The notes beneath the pieces were generated by a model. That model saw nothing but the letters and a program-made list of their open reading frames with translations, was not told where the DNA came from and searched no databases. 64,000 bases of DNA, taken from NCBI RefSeq assembly GCF_003353175.1, contig NZ_QHKS01000010.1:62001-126000 (forward strand), written 5' to 3'. Position numbers and translations under genes: made by a program. Origin of the DNA: Paraburkholderia lacunae (GTDB lineage Bacteria > Pseudomonadota > Gammaproteobacteria > Burkholderiales > Burkholderiaceae). Each line of letters begins with the position of its first letter. Position 1 is the stretch's first letter. Positions 53,802-64,000 of the stretch are shown piece by piece.

Positions 53802-56800
53802 ATGAATCCCTCCCGCGCCTTTATTCTGCGTCCCGTCGGCACCGCCCTGCTGATGGCGGCGATCATGCTGGTCGGTCTCGTCGCGTTGCGCTTCCTGCCG
53901 CTGTCCGCGCTGCCCGAGGTCGACTACCCGACGATCCAGGTGCAGACCTTCTATCCGGGCGCGAGCCCGGACGTGATGACGTCCTCCGTCACCGCGCCGC
54001 TCGAACGGCAGTTCGGGCAGATGCCGTCGTTGAATCAGATGTCGTCGCAAAGCTCGGCCGGCTCCTCGATCATCACGCTGCAGTTCAGCCTCGATCTGCC
54101 GCTCGACATCGCCGAGCAGGAAGTGCAGGCGGCGATCAACGCAGCGGGCAACCTGCTGCCGTCCGACCTGCCCGCGCCGCCGATCTACGCCAAGGTCAAT
54201 CCGGCCGATGCGCCGATCATCACGCTCGCGATCACGTCGAAAACGCTGCCGCTCACGCAAGTGCAGGATCTCGCCGACACGCGCCTCGCGCAGAAGATTT
54301 CGCAGGTGGCGGGCGTGGGTCTGGTGAGCCTGTCGGGCGGTCAACGCCCGGCCGTGCGGATTCAGGCGAACCCGCGCGCGCTCGCCGCCTATGGGCTGAA
54401 TCTCGACGACCTGCGCACCACGATTTCGAACCTGAACGTCAATACGCCGAAGGGCAATTTCGACGGCCCCACGCGTAACTACACGATCAACGCGAACGAC
54501 CAGTTGACCGACGCCGAGGCTTACAAGAGCGCGGTGGTCGCCTACAAGAGCGGCCGCCCGGTGATGCTGACGGACGTCGCCACCATCGTGCAAGGCGCGG
54601 AGAACACCAAGCTCGGCGCGTGGGCCAACAACACGCCGGCGATCATCCTGAACGTGCAGCGCCAGCCGGGCGCGAACGTGATCCAGGTGGTGGACAGCAT
54701 CAAGGCGCTCCTGCCGCGGCTGCAGCAGTCGCTGCCCGCCGCGCTCGACGTCCAGATCGTCACCGACCGCACCACCACGATCCGCGCATCGGTGCGCGAC
54801 GTGCAGTTCGAATTGCTGATGTCGGTGGTGCTGGTGGTGCTGGTGATGTACCTGTTCCTCGCCAACGTCTACGCCACGATCATCCCGAGCCTGTCGGTGC
54901 CGCTGTCGCTGATCGGCACGCTCGCCGTGATGTACCTGTGCGGCTTCTCGCTCGACAATCTGTCGCTGATGGCGTTGACCATCGCGACCGGTTTCGTGGT
55001 CGACGACGCGATCGTGATGATCGAGAACATCGCGCGTTATGTCGAAGAAGGCGACTCGGCCCTGGAGGCCGCGCTGAAAGGCTCGAAACAGATCGGCTTC
55101 ACGATCATTTCGCTGACGGTTTCGCTGATCGCCGTGCTGATTCCGCTGCTGTTCATGGGCGACGTGGTCGGGCGCCTGTTCCACGAATTCGCGATCACGC
55201 TGGCGGTGACGATCGTGATCTCGGCGATCGTTTCGCTGACGCTCGTGCCGATGATGTGCGCGAAACTCCTGCGCCACACGCCGCCGCCCGAAAGCCACCG
55301 CTTCGAAGCGAAGGCGCACGCGTTCATCGACCACGTGATCGCCCGTTATGCCGTCGCGCTCACGTGGGTGCTGAACCGGCAACGCTCGACGCTGTTCGTC
55401 GCGGTGCTGACGCTGGTGCTGACCGGTGTGCTGTATGTCTTCATTCCGAAGGGCTTTTTCCCGGTGCAGGATACCGGCGTGATCCAGGCGATCACGCAGG
55501 CGCCGCAGTCGGTGTCGTATGCGTCGATGGCCGAGCGGCAGCAGGAACTCGCCGCGCAGATCCTGAATAACCCGGACGTGGACAGCCTGACCTCGTTCAT
55601 CGGCGTGGACGGCAGCAATATCACGCTGAACAGCGGCCGCATGCTGATCAACCTGAAGCCGCGCGACGACCGCAAGAACACCGCGAGCGAAGTGATCCGC
55701 CAGCTGCAGCAGGACGTCGCGCATATTCCCGGCGCGTCGCTGTATATGCAGCCGGTGCAGGATCTGACGATCGACTCGACAGTCAGCCCGACGCAGTACC
55801 AGTTCATGCTGACCGATCCGAACATCGGCGAATTCACCACGTGGGTGCCGAAGCTGGTCGACCGGCTGAAGCAGGCGCCGGAACTGGCGGACGTGGCCAC
55901 CGACTTGCAGGACAACGGCCAGTCGGTCTACATCGAGATCGACCGCGCCACCGCGTCGCGTTACGGCATCACGCCCGCCACCGTCGACAACGCGCTGTAC
56001 GACGCGTTCGGCCAGCGCATCGTCTCGACCATCTTCACGCAATCGAACCAGTACCGCGTGATTCTGGAAGCGCAGCCGCAGATCCAGCACTACACCGATT
56101 CGCTGAATGCGATCTACCTGCCCTCTTCCACGGCGTCGGGCGGCCAGGTGCCGCTGTCGGCCATCGCGCGCTTCGTCGAGAAACCCGCGCCGCTGCTGGT
56201 CACGCACCTGAGCCAGTTCCCGGCCACCACCGTCTCGTTCAACCTCGCGCCCGGTTCGTCGCTCGGTGCGGCGGTGAAAGCGATCGCTCAGGCGCAGAAG
56301 GATATCGGCTTGCCGGCTTCGTTCCAGACGCGCTTCCAGGGCGCGGCGCTGGCGTTCCAGGCGTCGCTGTCGAACGAACTGTTTCTGATTCTGGCGGCCA
56401 TCGTCACGATGTATATCGTGCTCGGCGTGCTGTACGAGAGCTTCATCCACCCGATCACGATTCTGTCGACGCTGCCGTCGGCCGGGGTCGGCGCTCTGCT
56501 CGCGCTGCTGATGACCGGGCACGATCTCGACATCATCGGCATCATCGGCATCGTGCTGCTGATCGGTATCGTGAAGAAGAACGCGATCATGATGATCGAC
56601 TTCGCGCTCTATGCCGAGCGCGAAGAAGGCAAGGCGCCGCGCGAGGCGATCTATCAGGCGTGTCTGCTGCGCTTCCGGCCGATTCTGATGACCACGCTCG
56701 CCGCGCTGCTCGGCGCGCTGCCGCTGATGCTCGGCACCGGCGCCGGCTCCGAATTGCGCCGGCCGCTCGGTATCGCGATTGCCGGGGGCCTGGTCGTCAG

Positions 56801-56924
56801 CCAGTTGCTCACGCTGTTCACCACGCCGGTGATCTATCTCGCGTTCGACTCGCTCGGCCGCCGCGCGCGTGAGCGCTTCAATCGCGGCAGGCCTACGCCG
56901 CCCGCCACCGATGCAGGGAACTGA
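53802..56924 (+). CDS. mdtB: MdtB-like RND permease
   Basis: The 1040-residue inner-membrane proton-driven pump subunit has the RND layout, with the relay aspartates in [17 protein letters not shown] (transmembrane helix 4) and the conserved [13 protein letters not shown] in helix 10. It pairs with MdtC to form a heterotrimer in the known MdtABC system. The start [17 protein letters not shown] is typical. Base composition is extremely GC-rich, which also creates a very long antisense open frame of no significance. Substrates in other species include bile salts, novobiocin and metal-linked compounds. Confidence 0.92.
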   Translation: MNPSRAFILRPVGTALLMAAIMLVGLVALRFLPLSALPEVDYPTIQVQTFYPGASPDVMTSSVTAPLERQFGQMPSLNQMSSQSSAGSSIITLQFSLDLPLDIAEQEVQAAINAAGNLLPSDLPAPPIYAKVNPADAPIITLAITSKTLPLTQVQDLADTRLAQKISQVAGVGLVSLSGGQRPAVRIQANPRALAAYGLNLDDLRTTISNLNVNTPKGNFDGPTRNYTINANDQLTDAEAYKSAVVAYKSGRPVMLTDVATIVQGAENTKLGAWANNTPAIILNVQRQPGANVIQVVDSIKALLPRLQQSLPAALDVQIVTDRTTTIRASVRDVQFELLMSVVLVVLVMYLFLANVYATIIPSLSVPLSLIGTLAVMYLCGFSLDNLSLMALTIATGFVVDDAIVMIENIARYVEEGDSALEAALKGSKQIGFTIISLTVSLIAVLIPLLFMGDVVGRLFHEFAITLAVTIVISAIVSLTLVPMMCAKLLRHTPPPESHRFEAKAHAFIDHVIARYAVALTWVLNRQRSTLFVAVLTLVLTGVLYVFIPKGFFPVQDTGVIQAITQAPQSVSYASMAERQQELAAQILNNPDVDSLTSFIGVDGSNITLNSGRMLINLKPRDDRKNTASEVIRQLQQDVAHIPGASLYMQPVQDLTIDSTVSPTQYQFMLTDPNIGEFTTWVPKLVDRLKQAPELADVATDLQDNGQSVYIEIDRATASRYGITPATVDNALYDAFGQRIVSTIFTQSNQYRVILEAQPQIQHYTDSLNAIYLPSSTASGGQVPLSAIARFVEKPAPLLVTHLSQFPATTVSFNLAPGSSLGAAVKAIAQAQKDIGLPASFQTRFQGAALAFQASLSNELFLILAAIVTMYIVLGVLYESFIHPITILSTLPSAGVGALLALLMTGHDLDIIGIIGIVLLIGIVKKNAIMMIDFALYAEREEGKAPREAIYQACLLRFRPILMTTLAALLGALPLMLGTGAGSELRRPLGIAIAGGLVVSQLLTLFTTPVIYLAFDSLGRRARERFNRGRPTPPATDAGN

Positions 56925-56927
56925 CCG

Positions 56928-59900
56928 ATGAGCCTGTCGCGTCCGTTTATCTCCCGCCCGGTCGCCACCACCTTGCTGGCGATCGGCATCGCGCTGTCCG
57001 GCATTTTCGCGTTCACGAGGCTGCCGGTCGCACCGCTGCCGCAGGTCGATTTCCCGACCATTTCGGTGCAGGCGACACTGCCGGGCGCGAGCCCGCAGAC
57101 GGTCGCCACGAGTGTCGCCAGTCCGCTCGAACGGCATCTCGGCTCGATTGCCGACGTGACCGAAATGACCTCGCAGAGCTCGGTCGGCTCGACGCGCATC
57201 ACGATGCAGTTCGGCCTGAACCGCGACATCGACGGCGCCGCGCGCGACGTGCAGGCGGCCATCAATGCCGCACGCGCCGATCTGCCGGCGAGCTTGCGCA
57301 GCAACCCGACGTACCACAAGTTCAATCCGGCCGACGCGCCGATCCTGGTTCTCGCGCTGACGTCGAAAACGATGACCGCCGGCCAGTTGTACGACTCCGC
57401 GGCCACCGTGTTGCAGCAGTCGCTGTCGCAGGTGGAGGGGGTCGGCGAAGTGGATGTGAGCGGCTCGGCCAATCCGGCGGTGCGCGTCGAACTGGAACCG
57501 CAGGCGCTGTTCCACTACGGCATCGGTCTCGAGGACGTGCGCGCGGCGCTCGCCGCGGCCAACGCGAACAGTCCGAAAGGTTCGATCGAGTTCGGCCCGA
57601 ACCGCGTGCAGATCTATACCAACGACCAGGCGAGCAAGGCGGCGCAGTATCGCGACCTCGTGATCGCGTATCGTAAAGGCGCGGCGGTGAAACTTTCCGA
57701 TGTCGCCGAAGTGGTCGATTCGGTCGAGGATCTGCGCAACCTCGGCCTCTTCAACGGCAAGCGTTCGGTGCTGGTGATCCTGTATCGCCAGCCGGGCGCG
57801 AACATCATCGACACGATCGACCGCGTGACCGCGATGCTGCCGCAGTTGCATGCGTCGCTGCCCGCCGACGTCGACATCGCGCCGGCCGCCGACCGCTCCA
57901 CGACGATCCGCTCTTCGCTGAAAGACACCGAGCGCACGCTGATGATCGCGGTGGCGCTGGTGGTGATGGTGGTGTTCCTGTTCCTGCGCAACTGGCGCGC
58001 CACGCTGATTCCGAGCGTCGCCGTGCCGATCTCGATCATCGGCACGTTCGCCGCGATGTACCTGCTCGGCTTTTCGATCGACAACCTCTCATTGATGGCG
58101 TTGACGATCGCAACCGGCTTCGTGGTCGACGACGCGATCGTGGTGCTGGAGAACATTTCACGGCACATCGAGAACGGCGTGCCGCGCATGCAGGCCGCGT
58201 TTCTCGGCGCACGCGAAGTCGGCTTCACGGTGCTGTCGATCAGCATCTCGCTGATCGCCGTGTTCCTGCCGATTCTGCTGATGGGCGGCATCGTCGGGCG
58301 GCTGTTCCGCGAGTTCGCGCTGACACTCTCGCTGGCGATCGCCGTGTCGCTGCTCGTCTCCCTCACCCTCACACCGATGATGTGTTCGCGCCTCCTGCGC
58401 GAGCCGCACGAGCAGGAGGAAGAAGGACGTTTCGGACGCTGGCTCGAAAGCGGCTTCGCGACGATGCATCGCGGCTATGAACGCACGCTCGGCTGGGCGC
58501 TGCTGCATCCGCGTCTGATCGTGACGATTCTGCTCGCGACCATCGGATTGAACATCTGGCTGTACATCATCGTGCCGAAGGGTTTCTTCCCGCAGCAGGA
58601 CACGGGCCGGCTGATCGGCGGCATCCAGGCCGACCAGAGCACGTCGTTCCAGGCGATGAAGGGCAAGTTCGCGGAAATGATGGAGATAGTCGGCAAGAAT
58701 CCGGCGGTGGACAGCGTGGCCGGTTTCACCGGCGGCCGGCAGACCAACGCCGGCTTCATGTTCGTTTCGCTGAAACCGAAGAGCGAGCGCAAGCTATCCG
58801 CCGACGAGGTGATCCAGCAACTTCGCGCGCCGCTGCGCGACGTGGCCGGCGCGCAGACTTTCCTGCAGGCGGTGCAGGACATTCGCGTCGGCGGGCGGCA
58901 ATCGAGCGCGCAGTATCAGTTCACGCTGCTGGCCGACTCGACTTCCGATCTGTACCTGTGGGGACCTAAGCTCACCGAAGCGCTGCAGGCGCGCCCCGAA
59001 CTCGCCGATGTGAATTCCGACCAGCAGCAAGGCGGCCTCGAAGCGATGGTGACGATCGACCGCGCGAGCGCCGCGCGCCTCGGCATCAAGCCGGCTCAGA
59101 TCGACAACACGCTGTACGACGCGTTCGGCCAACGCCAGGTGTCGACGATTTACAACCCGATGAACCAGTATCACGTCGTGATGGAAGTCGCGCCGAAGTA
59201 CTGGCAGAGCCCGGATATGCTGAAGCAGATTTACGTCAGCACCTCGGGCGGCAGTGCGAGCGGTGCGCAGACCACCAACGCGCCGGCCGGGACCGTGACC
59301 GCGAAGGCAACGACATCGTCGAGCACGAGTGCGTCGACGGGCGGCACGGCGGGTACGACGGCATCGAGTGCGGCGACCATTGCAGCCGATTCCGCACGCA
59401 ACCAGGCGATCAATTCGATTGCGGCGAGCGGGAAGTCGAGTGCTTCGTCGGGTGCGGCGGTTTCGACTTCAAAGGAAACGATGGTGCCGCTCTCGGCGAT
59501 AGCGAAATTCGGACCGGGGAATACGCCGTTGTCGGTGAATCACCAAGGCCAGTTCGTGGCGTCGACGATTTCGTTCAATCTGCCGCCGGGCGTGTCCTTA
59601 TCGACGGCGACGCAGGTGATCTACGAAACGATGGCGCAGATCGGCATGCCGGGGACGATCCGCGGCAGTTTCCAGGGGACGGCCCAGGCGTTCCAACAGT
59701 CGATGTCCGACCAGCCGCTTCTGATTCTGGCCGCTCTCGCGGCGGTGTATATCGTGCTGGGGATGCTGTATGAGAGCTATATCCATCCGCTGACGATCTT
59801 GTCCACTTTGCCTTCGGCCGGGGTTGGGGCGTTGCTGGCTTTGTTGTTGTTCAACACCGAGTTCAGCATCATCGCTTTGATCGGCGTGATCCTGCTCATC

Positions 59901-60242
59901 GGGATCGTGAAGAAGAACGCGATCATGATGGTGGACTTTGCGATTGAAGCTTCCCGGCGGGGGTTGTCGTCGCGTGATGCGATTTATCAGGCGTGCATGT
60001 TGCGGTTCCGGCCGATCATGATGACGACTTTTGCCGCCCTGCTGGGGGCCTTGCCGTTGGCCTTTGGCCGGGGGGAAGGGGCTGAGCTTCGAGCTCCGCT
60101 GGGGATCGCTATTGTGGGTGGACTGATTGTCAGTCAGATGCTGACCCTGTATACCACACCGGTGGTGTATCTCTATATGGACCGGATTCGGGTTCGGTGG
60201 GAGACGAGGAAGGCTCGGCGAACCGGAGTGGCGCCTTCCTGA
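56928..60242 (+). CDS. mdtC: MdtC-like RND permease with a low-complexity insertion
   Basis: The 1104-residue partner permease shows the same landmarks as Mdt[18 protein letters not shown] in helix 4 and [14 protein letters not shown] in helix 10. It is about 65 residues longer than MdtB because of a Ser/Thr/Ala/Gly-rich insertion at about residues 769-851, between IYVSTS and [10 protein letters not shown], a position that in MdtB is a short turn. It lies three bases after mdtB. No outer-membrane channel gene follows, so the pump must borrow a channel encoded elsewhere. Confidence 0.92.
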   Translation: MSLSRPFISRPVATTLLAIGIALSGIFAFTRLPVAPLPQVDFPTISVQATLPGASPQTVATSVASPLERHLGSIADVTEMTSQSSVGSTRITMQFGLNRDIDGAARDVQAAINAARADLPASLRSNPTYHKFNPADAPILVLALTSKTMTAGQLYDSAATVLQQSLSQVEGVGEVDVSGSANPAVRVELEPQALFHYGIGLEDVRAALAAANANSPKGSIEFGPNRVQIYTNDQASKAAQYRDLVIAYRKGAAVKLSDVAEVVDSVEDLRNLGLFNGKRSVLVILYRQPGANIIDTIDRVTAMLPQLHASLPADVDIAPAADRSTTIRSSLKDTERTLMIAVALVVMVVFLFLRNWRATLIPSVAVPISIIGTFAAMYLLGFSIDNLSLMALTIATGFVVDDAIVVLENISRHIENGVPRMQAAFLGAREVGFTVLSISISLIAVFLPILLMGGIVGRLFREFALTLSLAIAVSLLVSLTLTPMMCSRLLREPHEQEEEGRFGRWLESGFATMHRGYERTLGWALLHPRLIVTILLATIGLNIWLYIIVPKGFFPQQDTGRLIGGIQADQSTSFQAMKGKFAEMMEIVGKNPAVDSVAGFTGGRQTNAGFMFVSLKPKSERKLSADEVIQQLRAPLRDVAGAQTFLQAVQDIRVGGRQSSAQYQFTLLADSTSDLYLWGPKLTEALQARPELADVNSDQQQGGLEAMVTIDRASAARLGIKPAQIDNTLYDAFGQRQVSTIYNPMNQYHVVMEVAPKYWQSPDMLKQIYVSTSGGSASGAQTTNAPAGTVTAKATTSSSTSASTGGTAGTTASSAATIAADSARNQAINSIAASGKSSASSGAAVSTSKETMVPLSAIAKFGPGNTPLSVNHQGQFVASTISFNLPPGVSLSTATQVIYETMAQIGMPGTIRGSFQGTAQAFQQSMSDQPLLILAALAAVYIVLGMLYESYIHPLTILSTLPSAGVGALLALLLFNTEFSIIALIGVILLIGIVKKNAIMMVDFAIEASRRGLSSRDAIYQACMLRFRPIMMTTFAALLGALPLAFGRGEGAELRAPLGIAIVGGLIVSQMLTLYTTPVVYLYMDRIRVRWETRKARRTGVAPS

Positions 60243-60270
60243 TGTTTTGCCTGCGCGGCGCGGCAAGAAC

Positions 60271-60834
60271 CTATGGCTGCTTGTGCGCCGCCGCCCAATC
60301 CTTCACCGCCTTGAGCGTGTTCTCGACATGCTTCTCCGGCGACAGACTCGTGTACTCATAGATGATCTTGCCGTCCGGCGCGATCACGTACGACACGCGA
60401 TTAGCCATCGAACTATGCATCGGCAAGCCGGCGTCGTATTCGCCGATCACCTTCGAGTCGGCATCGGCGGCCACCGGAAATTTGTTGCGGCATTCGCTGA
60501 CCGAAAACTTCGTCAACGTGTCGATGTTGTCGTGCGACACGCCGATCACCGTCGCGCCATATTTCTTGTACTCGTCGACCGCCTCGGCAAACTCGTGCGC
60601 CTCGATCGTGCAGCCCTTCGTGAAAGCCGCCGGATAGAAATACACCACCACCGGCCCTTTCTTCAATTGGCTGGCGAGCGAATAGGTGTAGGTCTTGCCA
60701 CCCAGCGATGCCTGCGCGGTAAATTGCGGCGCTGCGTCGCCCGGCTTGAGCGTTGCCGACGCAGTCAGCGAATGCATGGCGAACCCCACCGACATGACAG
60801 CAGCAAGCGCTGCCGGTATGAATTTTCTCTTCAT
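60271..60834 (-). CDS. Exported peroxiredoxin (AhpC/TSA, Bcp-like)
   Basis: The 187-residue protein has an N-terminal signal peptide (about 1-27, cleavage after ATASA-like sequence) and a thioredoxin-fold peroxidase domain. The peroxidatic cysteine is Cys75 in YPAAFTKGCTIEA, matching the PxxxTxxC motif. One further cysteine follows in SECRNKF (near 115). It should reduce peroxides in the periplasm, though its electron donor is not evident. It converges on mdtC, 28 bases apart. Confidence 0.9.
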   Translation of the reverse strand: MKRKFIPAALAAVMSVGFAMHSLTASATLKPGDAAPQFTAQASLGGKTYTYSLASQLKKGPVVVYFYPAAFTKGCTIEAHEFAEAVDEYKKYGATVIGVSHDNIDTLTKFSVSECRNKFPVAADADSKVIGEYDAGLPMHSSMANRVSYVIAPDGKIIYEYTSLSPEKHVENTLKAVKDWAAAHKQP

Positions 60835-61031
60835 CTGCAGTCCCTCGAAGCGTTAAGAGCGTGAATACACGCGGTGCACGCCGTTCGTGCAATGAGCGAG
60901 AGGCGCAGCGTTCATCCGAACGCCGCGCAGCCCTCGTTCGCTATTGGACCACGTTCGGAGCAAGTGCGTGGGAAGCGACCCAGGGGGCGGCCAAAGAGCG
61001 GCACGCGCGCGGCATGCGCATCGTGCACGCT

Positions 61032-62378
61032 TCAGGCAGCCGCCTCTTCGATATGCGCGCCGAACCATGCAGCAGCCGACAGGTTCAGTTCGGCCAGCAC
61101 CTCCGGCGTCAGCGCGGCGAAGCCGGCCGGCACATCGGGACCGGCTGCGATAGACGCGGCATCGGCGCCCTCGCCCGCCGCTTCGGCAATGCGCAACAAG
61201 GTGCCGAGCGGACCGCTGCGCGAGACGATCGCTTCGCGGATCTGCGGCGCGAGGCCGAGCTTGTCGAGCACAGCCGCGGGCGTGCTGCCGAGCACCACGT
61301 GGACCAGAGAGAAAATACCGGTCATGAAAGCGGCATCGGCAAAATCGTCGTCGGCCGGGCGCAGCCAGCTTGCGGCCAGCTCCATGAAGCGCGAACGCGT
61401 GCCCGCCAGTTGCACCAGCGGATCGGCGCGCCACGGCAGATCGCCGTCGGCATAGAGCAGCAGTTGTGCCCAGCGCGTAATCTGCCGCGTGCCCGTGGCG
61501 ATGATGGCCTCGCGCAACGACGCAATGTTGCGCCCCAAGCCGAATGCACTCGAATTGACCAGGCGCAGCAACTGCACCACCATGCTCGGATTGAGCTTCA
61601 GTTCCGCTTCGAGCTCGACGATGCCGGCATCGCGCGAGAGCAACGCGAGCAGGCGCAGCAAGGCCGGCCGCGGCGAGCGGTTGCGCGGCGCGGCCAGCAC
61701 CTGCGGCCGCGCGAAGAAGTACCCCTGGAACAGATCGAAGCCGAGCTCGCGCGCCAACATGAAATCGTCGCGGGTCTCGACCTTCTCGGCGATCAATGTC
61801 TTGCCGTGGCCGCGCACGATCGAGGCCAGCCTGGGCAGTGCCGCGCGCCCGGTCTGCAGGAAATCGATCTTGACGATGTCGGCGTACGGCAGCACGGCGA
61901 TCAGCTCCTTCGACAGTTCGCTGACATCGTCGAGCGCCACCTGGAAGCCGGCGCGGCGCAACTCGGTCAGCCGGCGCACCAGTTGCGCGTCGAAGGTCAC
62001 GGTCTCGAGGATCTCGAGCACGAACCGCTCGGGCGGCATCAGATGGACGATGTCGTTGAACAGCAGCGCGCGGTCGATATTGACGAAGCCGCGGTGCGGG
62101 CCCAGCACCGCCGGCACACCGATTCCGCCGATCGTGCGCGCCACCACCTGCGCCGTCGCCTGGGCGTCGTCGCTGACTTCGGCGTAGTTATGCGCGCCGG
62201 ATCGAAACAATAATTCGTAAGCATTGAGCGCGCCGTCGCGATCGAGAATCGGCTGGCGGCCCAGATAGACGAACTGCGAGACAGACTGCGCCTGAGCGGC
62301 CGGATCGACGCTGTCGGCGCCGTAAGCAAGCACCTCGACGTGCCCGGGCTCTGACCTGAGAGGGTGACGTTCAGACAT
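61032..62378 (-). CDS. HDOD-domain protein with degenerate EAL domain
   Basis: The 448-residue protein joins an N-terminal EAL-like domain (about 35-240) to a C-terminal HDOD domain (about 235-420), the YuxH-type architecture. The EAL signature is YELLFR in place of ExLxR, and several metal ligands expected for a cyclic-di-GMP phosphodiesterase are absent, so it is probably not catalytic. HDOD proteins of this type act in signalling, often linked to motility. The product is cytoplasmic with no membrane segment. Confidence 0.85.
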   Translation of the reverse strand: MSERHPLRSEPGHVEVLAYGADSVDPAAQAQSVSQFVYLGRQPILDRDGALNAYELLFRSGAHNYAEVSDDAQATAQVVARTIGGIGVPAVLGPHRGFVNIDRALLFNDIVHLMPPERFVLEILETVTFDAQLVRRLTELRRAGFQVALDDVSELSKELIAVLPYADIVKIDFLQTGRAALPRLASIVRGHGKTLIAEKVETRDDFMLARELGFDLFQGYFFARPQVLAAPRNRSPRPALLRLLALLSRDAGIVELEAELKLNPSMVVQLLRLVNSSAFGLGRNIASLREAIIATGTRQITRWAQLLLYADGDLPWRADPLVQLAGTRSRFMELAASWLRPADDDFADAAFMTGIFSLVHVVLGSTPAAVLDKLGLAPQIREAIVSRSGPLGTLLRIAEAAGEGADAASIAAGPDVPAGFAALTPEVLAELNLSAAAWFGAHIEEAAA

Positions 62379-62676
62379 GGATCATCGGTGCGTGGATTCG
62401 GAAACGCTATGCAGTGGCGTGACGCGCCGACGCAGCATAGCGGCTTGCCGCAGGGGTTTGCCGTCGTCGGGTTGGTCCTCGGAACGACCCTCGGGTTGGC
62501 CCTTGCGTTGGCCCTCGTGTTGGTGCTTGGGTCTGTCGTGTTAACGGATACAACGAGCCCGCACTTTAACCGAATCAATCCCGCCGCGGCGGCGGCTCGC
62601 GGAGCCATTCCTTACCAATTGTTTTTTGCAGCCGGCGCGCTAAAGATTTCCCATCGCGGGTCGTTATCTTGTTCTG
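62379..62676. other. Divergent intergenic region
   Basis: This region separates the HDOD gene from the GGDEF/EAL gene. It has a short stretch of imperfect TTGG-CCTCG-type repeats near 62470-62535 and no recognisable gene. Confidence 0.45.
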
Positions 62677-64000
62677 ATGAGGCGGCCTGATACCTCCCGG
62701 CCGCCCGGGCACGGCGGCCAGCGAGCCGCCCCGCCTGCAGACGAACACGGGTTCCCAGCGACAAACATGGAAGCGAACAGGATCACCGCGCCCCGCCGGG
62801 GCCCCTTGCGCACGGTCATCGACCGGTTTCGTGCGTTCGGCCGGCGCGCGGAGCGCAAGCCGCAGTTGGGCGCGAGCCGCACTGCGCAACTGGAACAGGT
62901 AGTCGGCGCCGTCGACCTGCTGGCGCACGTCGATCACGAACTGCGCTTTCTCTATGTTTCCGACGCCAGCCTGCGCTTCATCGGTTATCACCGCGAGTAT
63001 CTCGAGACCATCACGCTGCACGATCTGGTGGCGCCCGCCGACGTCCAGCGCCTCGACGCGCTGCTCGCCCGCGCCGCGGCGACGGGCAACGTCGAGAAAG
63101 CCACGCTCAGCCTCATCAAGTCGCTGACCTACCCGATCACGGTCGAACTGCGCGTGGTGCGCAATAGCCATGACGGCATCGACGGCTATGCGATCGCCGG
63201 CTTCGACGTGTCGGCCTGGCGCGCCACCGAGGAACGCCTGACCCAGGCGCTGCATCACGACCGTCTGACCAACCTCGCCAATCAGTCGGCGCTGATCCCC
63301 ACGCTGCTCGAAGCCCAGCAGCAAGCCGATGTGCACGGCACGCCGGCCGCGCTGCTGCTGCTCGACATCGACGACTATCAACGCGTGAACCGCGCGCTCG
63401 GCTACGATGCCGGCGACGAGATGCTGCGCGACACCGCGCGGCGTCTATTGAACATGACGAGCCCGGGCGAGACGGTCGCGCGCGTGGCCAGCGACGAATT
63501 CGCGATCCTCGTCAAGGCGGCCGCGAACCGCACCCATGCGGCAGCCGCCGCCGAAGCACTGGCCCGGCGCCTGTTGACCGCGATCCAGCAGCCGTATGTC
63601 TTCAGCGGCCAGCAGGTGCATCTGTCGGCGAGCATCGGTATTGCGCTCTATCCCGACGTGCGCCACGCCAACGACACGGCCGTGCACGACGCCCATCTGC
63701 TGCGCTGGGCCGACCACGCGCTGCAGCAGGCCAAGGCGGCCGGCGGCAACACGCTCGCCTTTTACGTGCCGGACGACAATCCCGCCGACGCCGAACGTCT
63801 GAAGCTCGAGGCCGATCTGTACGACGGCGTGCGCAACGGCGAATTCTCGCTGCACTTCCAGCCGATCACCAGCAGCCGCACGCATGGCGTGGTCGGCGTC
63901 GAGGCGCTGATCCGCTGGCTGCATCCGATGCATGGCCTCGTGCCTCCTTCGACGTTCATTCCGCTCGCGGAGTCGGTCGGCCTGATCAACTTCCTCGGCA
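62677..64000 (+). CDS. PAS-GGDEF-EAL cyclic-di-GMP protein, cut by window end
   Basis: The frame is open from an ATG at 62677 (an alternative ATG is at 62767) to the end of the window. A PAS-like domain (about residues 60-170) is followed by a GGDEF domain with LLLLDIDDYQRVNRALGYDAG, then the start of an EAL domain. The diguanylate cyclase signature is degenerate (ASDEF in place of GGDEF), while the EAL motif is intact in VEALIRW. The protein is therefore more likely a phosphodiesterase, perhaps regulated by GTP binding to the GGDEF-like domain. About 440 residues are visible; the rest of EAL lies outside. Confidence 0.85.
   Translation, partial: MRRPDTSRPPGHGGQRAAPPADEHGFPATNMEANRITAPRRGPLRTVIDRFRAFGRRAERKPQLGASRTAQLEQVVGAVDLLAHVDHELRFLYVSDASLRFIGYHREYLETITLHDLVAPADVQRLDALLARAAATGNVEKATLSLIKSLTYPITVELRVVRNSHDGIDGYAIAGFDVSAWRATEERLTQALHHDRLTNLANQSALIPTLLEAQQQADVHGTPAALLLLDIDDYQRVNRALGYDAGDEMLRDTARRLLNMTSPGETVARVASDEFAILVKAAANRTHAAAAAEALARRLLTAIQQPYVFSGQQVHLSASIGIALYPDVRHANDTAVHDAHLLRWADHALQQAKAAGGNTLAFYVPDDNPADAERLKLEADLYDGVRNGEFSLHFQPITSSRTHGVVGVEALIRWLHPMHGLVPPSTFIPLAESVGLINFLG

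Noticed and set aside
52392..57851. A 1819-codon open frame on the minus strand
   Set aside because: It is antisense to mdtA, mdtB and mdtC. The product is Arg/His/Gln/Asp-rich, as expected from reading GC-rich codons in reverse, and has no domain.
1..64000. CRISPR arrays, rRNA or tRNA genes
   Set aside because: I saw no regularly spaced repeats and no tRNA-like or rRNA segments. A tRNA scan was not possible, so absence of tRNA is by eye only.

Overview
The window is GC-rich and densely coding. Gene content (imuA-imuB-dnaE2, mdtABC, HDOD/EAL and GGDEF/EAL proteins, many LysR/TetR/GntR/IclR regulators) fits a Burkholderiales betaproteobacterium, most likely Burkholderia/Paraburkholderia/Caballeronia-like. 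This is inferred from protein character; no rRNA or other taxonomic marker is present.

Positions 1-13751 form an arsenic island. It starts inside arsH, then arsR, arsI (C-As lyase, TTG start), a second arsR facing the other way, two tandem low-molecular-weight-phosphatase-type arsC genes and an aquaglyceroporin (aqpS type). A full arsenite-oxidation module follows: aioX-aioS-aioR (periplasmic sensor, kinase, sigma-54 activator) with an acylphosphatase gene at the operon end, divergent from aioB-aioA, which has a good -24/-12 promoter. Next come moaA (cofactor synthesis), a glutaredoxin-type arsC and arsO. Together these genes sense As(III), oxidise it to As(V), reduce As(V) again, and handle methylated arsenicals. 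No arsB or acr3 pump is in view.

Positions 13855-19220 hold the SOS mutagenesis cassette imuA-imuB-dnaE2 with a perfect LexA box. A 148-bp MITE-like element with perfect 16-bp terminal repeats lies just beyond it. Positions 19726-29332 are catabolic: a LysR regulator with a clear operator, three SDRs, an isoquinoline-oxidoreductase-like molybdenum hydroxylase pair, an acyl-CoA synthetase and an F420-type NADP oxidoreductase. Positions 29518-36981 carry a TetR-controlled tripartite RND efflux system (operator-like sites at two promoters) and a second TetR.

Positions 37289-42003 carry three overlapping or closely spaced genes matching the gamma-mobile-trio (gmtY-gmtZ-gmtX): two tyrosine-recombinase-like proteins and a small partner. 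gmtX runs directly into a truncated lysR on the other strand, so one end of the mobile element lies near 41.9 kb. The missing lysR half is not in the window, so the element probably extends left, and the arsenic, imu, catabolic and efflux genes may be its cargo.

Positions 42156-47365 encode a three-component Rieske oxygenase (oxygenase, ferredoxin, reductase) with a glutamine-synthetase-like ligase and a class I glutamine amidotransferase-like hydrolase. This suggests gamma-glutamylation-dependent oxidation of an amine, probably controlled by a divergent GntR regulator. From about 48.5 kb the sequence looks like ordinary chromosome: a frameshifted FUSC gene, an IclR regulator, mdtABC, a secreted peroxiredoxin, and two cyclic-di-GMP-type proteins with degenerate motifs, the last cut by the window end.
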